Positions 51,001-63,000 of a stretch of 64,000 bases of DNA are shown here, piece by piece. Below the pieces are notes generated by a model, which made no database searches, had not been told where the DNA came from, and saw only the letters and a program-made list of their open reading frames with translations. Location of the stretch: contig JALJCO010010139.1 of assembly GCA_023101725.1 (NCBI GenBank), forward strand, positions 1-64,000, in the 5' to 3' direction. The stretch's first letter is position 1; each line of letters opens with the position of its first letter. The stretch comes from Atherinomorus stipes (lineage: Eukaryota > Chordata > Actinopteri > Atheriniformes > Atherinidae). Both the position numbers and the translations under genes were made by a program.

Positions 51001-54000
51001 ATCCAGCTACAGCTACTTTAATTTACCCACAAAATAGAAAACGCTTACAGAGAAGGATCCTAACCTACAGAACAAAAGTGATTTAACAAAGTGATTACTA
51101 AAAACCCTGACATGCTTTGATTCAGATCCTTTTTATCTAAACAAAAGGTTTGCAAGTCACTATTATCATCTTGATGTAACTTCCTTGGTTGGTTTGGTTT
51201 ATGACTTAATGAAGAACACTAAATAACCTTGAACAGTTTCACTATATGTAATGATTGAAACAACTAAATCTAACAAACATAATTCATTTTCCAATTTTCA
51301 CTTTCAGCATTTTTCACTTGTCATGTACACAGATTTTTAACTTTTACCATGTTGGATCTTAACAGAGCAACACTTCTATTATTTTTTTTCTTTATAATGT
51401 GCAGCACTTTGGAGACATGTTCTGTTGTAAAATGTGATTTTATGAATAAAGTGGATTGGGTTGGATGTTATTTTATACGGTTCACATACTAAAATGATAA
51501 AGCTTAGGGTAAAAGTACAGGGAAAGGGTTTCATTCTCTCACAGTACATAGTGTGAGCTCTGTAGTACTCATTATCTTGCAATCCTTCCCTCCTGTGAAG
51601 CAGCAATTATGAAAAATGAGGGTCCTGATATCAAATCCCTGAAGCAGCAGCATATACTGCAGAAATCACCACCACTTCATGACATGCACAAATCCTGATG
51701 ATCGGCCCTGGATCACACAGAGAGGAACTGTTTTCAAAACTAAAATCGCTTTCTTTTAATTGGTCTAAGGAAAGATCAAACCTCACAGTTATCTTTGATT
51801 CAAATTTTAATTTTAATTTTAAATTTATATATCACATTCAAAACGTGAAGACAAGGTTCTTTAATCTCTGCAATATTGCAAGAGTGCTACAGAGCCTCTC
51901 TCAGGCCAATTAAGAGACAATCTACAGTATGTCATCACCTGTAGAATGGATTGTGACAATGCTCTTTCTGGTCATCCTGGAAAGATGATTACAGTTGCGA
52001 TATTACAGCTGTAATATAGCATAACATATTACAAACTCAGCTGCTCATCTGCAAAGACCAGAGAGAGAGAGCTCATATTACTCCAGTTCATTGGTTCCTT
52101 GTGTGCGCCCGAATTGATTTTAAAATAATTTACACTACTAACAAAAAGTTAAGGATATTTGGCTTTTTGTATGATGTCAGAATGAATCTAAAATCCACTG
52201 CAACCTTCCCAGGTGAACTGAATTTAACTTTTTCTAAACTTTTTAATGCACATGTACATTGGTCAATGGTTAAATATTTATTCTGCATCATTCTGTTCTC
52301 CAAAAACTGAAAGTTGAATATCCCTAACTTTTTGTGATTTGTATTAGTTCATGAATGTCTTAAAAGCTTTCAGTCTGTATTTATCCAACTTGATTTTAGT
52401 TTACGAGCATCCCAGGGCCCTCAGGTTAACGTGGGCTGGTCTCTTAAAAGGAATTTGAGGCAAGATTAAGAAATGAGACTAGCGAGTGCGCGACTGGCGC
52501 TGCGGGTAACTGCAGCCACGAGCCAAGCCTTCACAGGAGCGTGCACAAACTGAAGCTATACTTACTACGCTGATAAAGTCTTTTTCTTTGTAGTGACACT
52601 TTTTAGTGTCTTTCAGTTGATCTGGATTGTTTGCTGACGGCAGAAAAATCCATAACTATCCATTGCAGTGTTTGAATTTACCGTGACCGTCTCCTTTCTG
52701 TATCAAAACTGTCGGGGACGCGGATGCAGCGTCATTTGACGTCACATCCACAGGACAGCGTGGGAAATTCGGACACCAAATCACAGCACATTATGCAGCA
52801 CACAGCCTGTTCAAGGCAACGGAAAGAGCCGTGGGTGGCCTCGTTCCTTTTGTTTTTTAGCGCTTCATCACCCATTAGTATGAAAAAACTGGACATGCTT
52901 GTTTATTCTTTCACAATTGCTGCCTCTAGTCAATGGTGTCCAAAGTTGGTCCTCAAGGGCCGCTGTCCTTACAGTTTTCCATGCCTCCTTGCACCAGCAC
53001 AGCTGACTTAAATTAAATGAATCTAAAAGCCTATGAATTTGAGTCAGGTGTGTGTTGGAGAAGGTAGACATGGAATCACCTGCAAAATTGTGGCCCTCGA
53101 GGACCGGAGCTGGACACCCCTGCTGTAGTCCCTTTAAACTTGTTGAATACTCTACGAGAAGTGAGAACATTCTTCTTGTTTGAGGCCACAGGAACAAAAT
53201 CACATCATTCTGTTGTCCTGTGAGTTCAGAGTTTTGCTGCAGATAATGCCTTTTAGAGAGGACAGATCAGTACAAGGAGAAAGGCTGGAGCAGCTACAGT
53301 GAAAAACCACAACTTCTGTTTCGGATTCATTTACGCCATAAGTTAAGTGACATCCATCCTTAATGCTGCTAAGATGGTCCAAGAGAGACTGGACAGAGAA
53401 TGGACAGTTATGCTGTAAGGTAATGTATCTGCATAACAACGGAACGTAATTCCATGTTTTTGCAGGATGGTGCTGAGAGGAATAATTTAAATTAAGAGGA
53501 GCAAAGGGCCCAGCACAAAACCTTGGGGAACCCCTAAAGGTAGCGGCGTGGGATCAGAAGATCTATGAGCGACACTCACAGAGAAGCTCCTTTCTGGTAA
53601 GTAAGGCTTTAGCCATCTCTCATCCAGCCAATGGATGAGAGATGAGTTTCATGGTAGACTGTCGAAGGCTGCAGTCAGTTCCAACAACATGAACGAGTTT
53701 TGGATAAAAGCATTGGCTAAATCAGTGTGATACAATAAATACACACAGGGAAGTTGTATGTGTTTGTGTCACTGTTGCTTCACACCCATTCCCATGAAAA
53801 AAAAACAGCTGATCCCATCCACAGTGAGGAGTTACTGTCTGGAAAGGAAACTGGATCTGGGGCATGTTGTGCCAAGCTAAACCAAACGGTACCAGTGCAT
53901 TTAAAAGCCTCTTTTCTACCTGTATGTGTTGGCCACAGCCTGTTCCTCGTAGCTCAGGTAAGACTTGGCTTCTATCACTTCGTAGTCCAGCAGCTTGTCA

Positions 54001-57000
54001 AGTCGTTTTCTAATTAGGTTCCTCGGGCCCACCAGGAGGTCACGGAGTGCACACAGGGGTTTGTAGATTAATGTTCTCATCCTCTTCTCCTGGAATATTT
54101 AGGGAGGACAAAAGTACAAGCTGGTATCCCATGCTAGATGACTACAAAATATACTGTTGGAACCTTTTTTTTTCCTTTTTTGTGTGTGTGTGTTTTAAAA
54201 TAAAGCATCCGAGTTCATCTTCTACTAGTGAGAACTGAATGTAAATAACTCACAAATGTAGGAAGGACCCATTGTCTGAGCGCGGTAGAGATCTCCTTGT
54301 AGCAAATGGGTGCTTTCTCTCCATCCATATCAAAGTCAAACTCTTCCGTCTTGCAGGCCAGGAACCCCTACAGACATTAGCATGTCAAGTTTGAACTCAT
54401 TAATTTAATCAAGGTATTTGAGTCAATCAATAGTGAGCTGAATTATCTTTTTTAGAATAACTTTTTGCCTTTACAGGAGGAAGATATGGGGCAGTGGATG
54501 AATAGCATTCATACAAATTAAAGATTCAATCATAAGAAACTAGATTTTCAACTTGAAAGCACAAGAAGACAGAAAGGACAGAAAACTAAAAGCAGTGGAG
54601 AAATGTAGAAAAAAGAAAATCATGATCTCTGTTGCTTGGAAGCAGAAACAGGAAAACACAAAAAAATGCGGGAAGGATAATTTTAGAGTCAGGACACAGA
54701 AACTCATGTTCGACTTTAAGATCTTAAAGGAGTTTGTACAGTGTGACTCATAAGGCCAACTGTACAAAAATAAAGTTCACTAATATTCCTCTTCCTCTGG
54801 GGTCAAACTGGAATGGAAAGACACTGTTCTTGTCTACGGCCAGGCTGGTCAAATCTAAATAGAGAAATAAGAATGTGGTGCTCATTGGAAACCTTTAAAA
54901 TAAACATCAAACCAAACTAAATGTGTTGGGATTTTATTCATGTTTGAGAAACTGACATGGTGGAAAATTTACAAGTTAATGGAAACAAATATCTGAAATA
55001 CCTCAAGTTTGGCCATTCATGACACAAATAATGGAAAAAGGGAAATTAATCTTAATGTTTAATCTTCAATAGGTTTTGAAGAAGTCTGACTCAAAAGTGC
55101 AAGAAAGGAATGAGACAGGAGTATCTGGTGAGCCTTCAGTGAAACTATCAACCAAGAAAAATGTTTTACATTCAAATTTCAACTGGCTGCTATAATCTGG
55201 AGTTTAGACCCTTGAACAAGAGAAAACAGCATTCCAGATATGATTTTTACTATTTTACAATTTCAACTATGATATATAACACACACTTTTGAGTTTAAAA
55301 AAAGTTTCCACAAGCACCTATAGAGTTTCAATCTTCCAGACCCTGCTATTTATCTAAAATCATGACAATAAAAATACCTGCAGGTGAAGCAAATACATCT
55401 CCACATTTTCATGAAGCTCCAGGATCCCATTTTCCAGAACGTAAAAGAAACCTTCTAGAGCATCAAACTCCTCATCAACCAGCTGCAAAGGAATGCACAG
55501 ACAAAGAGTGCATAGACATGTGATAAAAGAATGAAAACCTAGTTGTATAATACTGATTGGGTAAATGTTGACATAAAGACACACTATGTAACTTTGCAAC
55601 CTCAAAACTCTGTTCCTGACACGTCTGATGGCACAGAGACATTTATTGTGTGCTTTCCTGGAGCCGTTGCTGCATCTTTTGCCTCCAGGACACCACATGA
55701 CGTTGTAGCCGAGTTTTGCTTTACACACCATGTCACATGCTAGCAAGTGGGTGTTAACACACCGGCCGTTTTGAACGTGCACAGCAGCAGATTCAGCAAA
55801 GAAATGCTCCCAATCTGTCACTCTGTGGGAGAGTGACAGATAAGACTTTTTTTTATCAGGGCTGGGAAGACGTGGTGATAAAATCATGCAAATTTTTGCA
55901 TCAACTCCTCGTGAATGACATCATGTTGATGGTGTCCTCCGAGGGAAGGTACCGGGGCCTCTAGAAGCAGCGGCTCCAAGCAGTAGTCTGCTATCAACTG
56001 TCAGAAATCTGCTCTTCACGTGAACACGTGCAGAGCAGATGTCTGACATGCTCTCGGCAGAATGGCGCTGAGAGTTCATACATCGCGGTCAGAACGAAAC
56101 TGCAGCGCAGTCGGTGTACTGTCTAAATGTGGTACCTTGTCAAAGGTGGCGCACACGGACCTGTTATGAATGTGAATCGGCCATAAGGTTGTATAGATAC
56201 CATAAACTTCATAAATAAGTAGTATTTTTTAGTGAATTTGGGTCACCATTGAATCTACAGTAACAACGAACAATCTAAAAATCTGCCTATTTCAAAAGAG
56301 AAAATGCTAAATTCATTTTTTGAAATATGGAATGAGTAACAATTTAGTTGTTTAAAAAATTAACATCAATTTCCCAGATTAACAGTCTCACGTGTGTTTG
56401 ACGGCGAATGTTCTTATTTACAATGGCTTTCAAATTACAGTAATCATGGTTTTTCTATTAGAAATCACCTTTCCTTTTTGTTTTTGGCTATCATGATTCA
56501 TTTTGTGCGGAGTGCATTTCACTTATGGTAAGTACTTTTTATATTAAGTTTGAAGAAAGAGACAGATAATATTACTTGATTATATTTTATGTTGAAGGTC
56601 CATTACATTAGCTATTTAAACAGATATTTCTTATTTCATTCACATCAAGTTATTATTCTTGAAAATTTGATGCTGCCACATCACTTTTTCATATTTTTCT
56701 CAATATTTGCATCGTTCTTTTAAAGAGCACCTTAAAAAAGTTTTCACATAAAGCAGATCTATAATGCTGCTTTTTTTTTTCTTTTAATTGAACAAAAAGT
56801 TGATATTGAATGACTCCTTTTTTAGTGTCCTGCATTTACATTTTGTTGGAGATAAATCAATAGACTAATCAATTACTCAAAAAAAAATAATCGCTAGATT
56901 AATCAAGAAAAAAATAATCAATAGGTGGTGCAAGGGGTTAGGTCACTGAGAAAATCTGCCAAAGTTTCTCAGTTCATCTTTAAATTGTTATGAATGGATT

Positions 57001-60000
57001 CAATTCAATTCAACTTTATTTATATAGCGCCAATTCATGACAATGTCACCTCAGGGCGCTTAACAGACAGATAAATTCAAGCCAAACTCATAATAGCCTT
57101 GCAAAGGAAACCAACAGATTGGATCGAATCTTGACTAACCTCTGTCAAAATAACTCATTTTTTGGCCAAATGTTTGTCTCTGATCACATTTAGAGATACA
57201 AATGTCATCACGCCGTATCATCAACACTAAACTTTAAAGTTAGATTCGTTTACATCTGGCTGAAAATAGGCTTCAAGCTAAACATTAACAAAATCACAAA
57301 GTGTAATTAAAGGAGCACCAATCAAAACAGGACGTGTAAAAGGTATGAACCATTTGCTCAGTGCTGTGAAAGCTAACAGCCATGTAGCAGACCAGAACAG
57401 CTGGTTCAATAACAGGTCACGTCATGCAGTCTCTGCCCACACTCTCCGTTAATCATTAATTACTGAGGTGCAGCTGAAGGCAGTATGTACACAGAGACTT
57501 TTTATTGTTTAGAGACCAAAAATACAGCCCTTCCTAATGCTCAACTTAGACAGTGATTGGTCAGGGTCACTTTCAGAGCAGCATCCTACCTTAGCAGCTA
57601 TTCCAGTCTCATGTTTGAGGTGCTGGCTGAGCCTCGCAGTCTTCTTTGCGATGCTGTGGGTGTTGAGGCGATTGATCTTGTCCTTGATGGTCAGAGTTTC
57701 TGTCTTCTTGTATTTATCAGCTAAAAGCAAAGTAAGGGGGGGGGGGGGGGGGGGGGGGTTAAAATTTGTTCAGCATTCATATGAGGCATCTCAACGCTGC
57801 TTCTTTCATCCTAAGAAGACAAAAATCAGATATTGTCACTGTCCCATTTGCTGGCAGCCTTACCGACTTCTCTGAAGCGTTTGTATTCATTGATGCGACA
57901 GTTTAAGGCGACGGAGGTGTGAGCAGTCTGTTCCAGGAGTGCATACGCTGGGTGAGTGGGATCAGTGTGTTTCTGGATGGTCTGCAGGAGGAGGGGATAG
58001 CGGGCAATTCGCTGCACCGGCATCACTAAGAAGAAACTCAGAGAGGTGGCGTTGACTTCGGGCCTAGAGGATGAGTGATAAATGTTCCTTGTGAGCTGCA
58101 GACATTATTTTCCATCTGTGAGACCAAAGAAAGTTATGGAAACCTACGCTGAGGCCTTGATGATTTTAACAATATCATTCCAGAGCGCCTCCTTCTGTTT
58201 GTAGCTGTTCTCCACCACTGTAACCTGATTGTAGTTGGCCAAGTATTCCTTATAGGCTGCTTCAATGTCTGAAGACAGGCTGAGAAATGAATCACCTGTC
58301 AGGAGAGAAAAATGTGCATGTACTTGAGTACATTTAGCAAATACACAGAGCATTACGCAAGATTTAAAAAAAAAAAAAAAAAAAAAGATTCCAAATTTTA
58401 GCAAACCAGGAAGTAGTAACTTTAAAATACTTCAAAATTCATGCTGCCATTCAGGTTTCAAGAAATATTAGGGCTGCTTGATTATGGAAAAAATCATTAT
58501 CACGATTATTTTGTCCAATATTGAAATCAAAATTATTCAAATGATTATTTTCTAGTCACACAATGGATTAATTTAGCATTTCTTTATAAGGTTTATAGCA
58601 CTGAAAATAAATATAGGATACAAATATGTACCTTACAGCTGTTTTGCAATGTATAAAACAACAAATGAAGAAAATACATATACTTTAAATGTTAAATTAT
58701 TGTCACAAAATTTAGAAAAACATAAATCCATCCAAAATAAATGATGTATCCAGCTGTTCTGATATTTCTCTATATTTGAAAAATAAAATAAATATACTTA
58801 TTTTCATAAAAAATATCCCAAAATAAACTGTTGAGCTTTGGTTTAGCATATTTGTTAATGACATCCAAAAAATTGCCTGGGATAACCTCTGAGTAATTGT
58901 GCCAAGAAAAATGGGGGGGGGGAAAGTTCCTACATTCGATTATATGAATTTGGAGGTTGCAAATTGAAATCACGATCAAATTTCGATTAATTGCACAGCC
59001 CTAAGAAATATCAACATGTTGCCAATGGAAAATGTTAAGCAGACACTGTTATCTTGGTGAAACAGTACAGAGTTGACCTTGACCTACTTCAGAGCAAATG
59101 TGAAAACCACATATGAAACAACAAGCATGTGAATATGTTTCCAGCAGAGTCGGCTCATTTGATCTAGAAACAGAAACTACTATAAGAGCCATAAACAGTC
59201 TCACAACTTCTTGTTGACAATCTAAACATGTTATCAGAAAACAGAGGCAAGCAAGGCAATGGCATTAAAGTGTGTGAGATAAAAGTGCTTCATACAGATA
59301 TTCAGATGTGTATAAGATCCCTTACAAAGCATTTCCAGGAACTGGGGGTCTCCAGACTGAGTCTGCTTCTGGTCCAACAGGCTGAGAAGACGACTGGAGA
59401 CGTCAATCACATCCTCTATGTAAAGAAACATGCTGTCCAGGTTGGCTGGAGGGGGCTTTCACAGGCATGCAGATGGAGAGGAAATTACAAAAACCACATG
59501 AAAATGCAAATCTGTACTGCAGCAGTGTAGCTCCCAACTAGGGCTGTCAACAAATATTCTAAATTTGAATATATATTCAAATATTAATAAAAACCTGAGA
59601 TTCAGATGTGAAAATTAACATTTGAATATAAAATAAACAGTGTGAAAATAGCCTATTATATTATGCCGACATTTGCTACACTGATTTGATTATAGATCTA
59701 CTGTTTCAAGTTGTTCTATGTTCATTACAGGTTGCTCGGAACAGTCAATGTTTGTTGATTCAATTTAATTTGTTGGGACCTTTTAGTTGCTCACACAAGT
59801 GAGGGAGATGCGGGGAACTGCAGCAAGTTAATTTTGTAATGTCCTGGGCATTGTTAAAGATGTTAATATTGAAATAAAAATGTAAAAATACCTGTACAAA
59901 TAGTTATGACTTGTATTAGTTTGTCCTCCTCTTGGCATAATGCTCAAATGGATATTAGAATATATTTTAATTATGTGTTCATTTTAGAGCAAGTATTAAA

Positions 60001-63000
60001 ATGTCATTTTGGAGCAATTTTGACAGCCCTACTCCAAACTGCACACTGGGATCATATATGGTGCAATCATTCAACTCAGCCTTTCAGTCAAAACTCAGGG
60101 CTTCAATGAAGCATTTACACAATGTAAAAATATTCATGTAACTTGCCTGAATACTGCAGCCAATATTCAACAGCCATAAACATTTATATCTGAATTATAA
60201 AGTGGAACTTTTACTTTACTTCACAACCTTTTCCATCAAGAAATCAAAGGATGTGTTAAAGAAATGAGAAATTGAATCTTTTTGCATATTTGTATACAAC
60301 TTAAAGGCCAAAATAACAAATACATTAAAAAATACCATCATGACTTGTAATAATTTCATCATTGTTTGTCTGAGGTTTATCATAACTCTTTTAATAAAAC
60401 ATTTGAATCATGAAACACTTTTTAAGTGATTCTGCTTCTTGCTGAATACAGATGAAGATGCATTGTGTCCATCTCGTTCTATTCTAATGAGGGAATAGTG
60501 GGCACGCTAATTCATGGAAGACAGAACAATCTGCACATTGCCAGAGAAAACAATTCAGCGACTTATCGGTCTCACAATGCCAGCATTCATGTGGCATTAC
60601 TCTGTCTTTCTCCTTCCAGCCTGCTTTCACTCTCCAGACTTTCTCCATTTGTCCTTCATCCATCAATTCTCAATTCACACACATTTTATCAGTGTTTTCT
60701 GTAAGCATATTTTCCAAGCTGGCTCTTAATTTCTCACAGCAAATATGCAGTTTAGAGTTGAAAAGCTCATTTCTTAAAACCCTAAAATATTGTATTCGCC
60801 CGTAATTTACTTCCCTCACAGACAGACAGCTCTTTTACCCTTTCAGAACTGCTCAGTTTCTGATTCTCTCTTCCTCTCAGGTTCTTTTATTTTCATGCTA
60901 ATCCACAGTTCAGCTCTTTCAGCCCAAGTAACTGATCCCATTATGGTTTATGAAGACCTTATTTCATTACCACAGTGGTAATGAATGACTATTTTGCAGT
61001 AGCACCTCAAGACATAATGAAAAGCTGATGATAAAAAGAGGCCACAGAACAGCAGGACTGCAGCAGCATTACCTCAACATCAACTGACAACTTTAAATAA
61101 AAGCTAAATAAAAGTACTAAAAACAGCAATAATACCTACGCAAAAAAATGTTAATACTGTCAAACTAGTTCAGATTGTACAGAGCCCCATTTATTTGCAC
61201 ACTGAAATTACACAATGTATGTATGTTATGTCATGCAACCCCCTGTTTGCAGATGTAATTGGTATAACAGCACATTAGCTAATAAAATTAACTAAAAACA
61301 ATGAACTACAGTATATTAAAGCAGGTTCAGAAACACCAAGGGTACGCTGTACCCGTTCATGTAAATCTAGACCACCACAGTTTTTATAATCTTGGAAAAG
61401 ATCAGCTGTTTACAGAATCAGCCTTTGTAGGGAAAAGCCAATGTTTTGGGTTTCTAGAGTAGTCATCAGGTATTCAGAAAGGGGATACACAAGTCAAGGC
61501 TACTGATAAAATTAGTCCCAAATTAAAAAAATAGATTCATGGTATTCACTCATTTTCCCCTTAAAGCAGCCGATTCTTCTGTTTTGGCACAAGACAGAAT
61601 ATAGACAGAAAAGCAGCTTCCTCTAATTTATTGGTAGACGGCTTCATGAAAAACCAACTTATACGATAGAAGATCTACAACCGTAAGTCAGATATTCTTT
61701 TACCATCCTTGCACTGAATGAGACTCAAACTACCATCAGCTCACAGACAAAGGGAGCTAAAGTCCAGCCCCCCCTCCTGTGAGCCCCATGGGACCTAAGA
61801 GACTAAAGAATATGAATAAGAGAAAATGGCAAGAAAATTATTATATCCTGGTTCCGGTCGTTCTCAGCCCTGGATTCCAGAAATGTTGTTGGTGGATTTA
61901 AATGAAAATTTTTCGTGTCATGAGTTCCAAAATCTAACGCACCATTATGAAGTTAAATGCATTAGGAAAAACAGGAGGAGGAAAACTACAGTCACATATG
62001 TGACAGTGACATCACATCACCCTCCATTTCTCATGCCAGATCGAAATGCCGGTGTGTTACGCACCAGAATGTCCCCACAACAGCAGAGATGATGAAGCCT
62101 GAAATAATCAAAGTTCTTTGTGGCATTTTATTTTTTCTTTGCACGAAAAATTTTCATTTAAAGCCACCACCAACATATCTGGAATCCAGGGCAGAAAACA
62201 ACTGGGACCGGAAGATAATTATTGACTTCCATTCAATCGAATGGGCGTGACTTGGGCTTCCTGTAGCCACGGTTACATGATGTTCTCAAAGTCAGATTTA
62301 ATTATTCCAAACTAAATCATTCTCCTTTGTTTTTACATGGAAATAATTCTGAATTAGGGATTACATGGAAAACGCGTTTATTTAATTCCACTTTAGATCT
62401 GGGGTAGGGATGGGTTGTGATTGGACAGGGGGCGGAGGTGACCTATTTACGTCTGTTTATGCCTACCCAGAAGTAAAAAAGGTCTGGTTCTTTCTCCTTT
62501 TCGTTTCAGCTACGACATGAAAACCACATAATAATAATAATAATAATAAAGATTTTCACCTTGATTTTTCACCTAGTTTTGTAGCAGCAGCTCAAAACTA
62601 ACATACTACTTCATTACCCCTAGTTGGCTTCAGTCCAATGCTTGTTTCACGTGCAGTTCAACATCCACCGTTGAAACAGGACAAGGGAGCGAGCATGCAT
62701 AAAACAGGAATTAACTTAGAGCGAAATTAAAGGTTTCCATGAAAGAGGAATCATTTTATTCTGAATTAAAATAGGAATAAACTAACCACTCACTTCGGAA
62801 TTACACTACTCACAAAAAGTTAGGGATATTCGACTTTCGTTTATAACTTCAAGAAAATATAAAATGTTCATATTTAACCATTGAACAATGTACATGTGCA
62901 TCTAAAAGTTTAGAGAAAGTCTAATTCAGTTCACTTGGACAGGTTGCAGTGGATTTTAGGTTCATTCTGACATCATACAAAAACCCAAATATCCCTAACT

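Noticed and set aside
55360..55887. Extension of exon 6 to a 175-residue exon
   Set aside because: The acceptor TTCCTTTGCAG at 55483 and exact phase 0-0 fit with human alignment show only 105 nt are exonic; upstream text is unrelated to the family.
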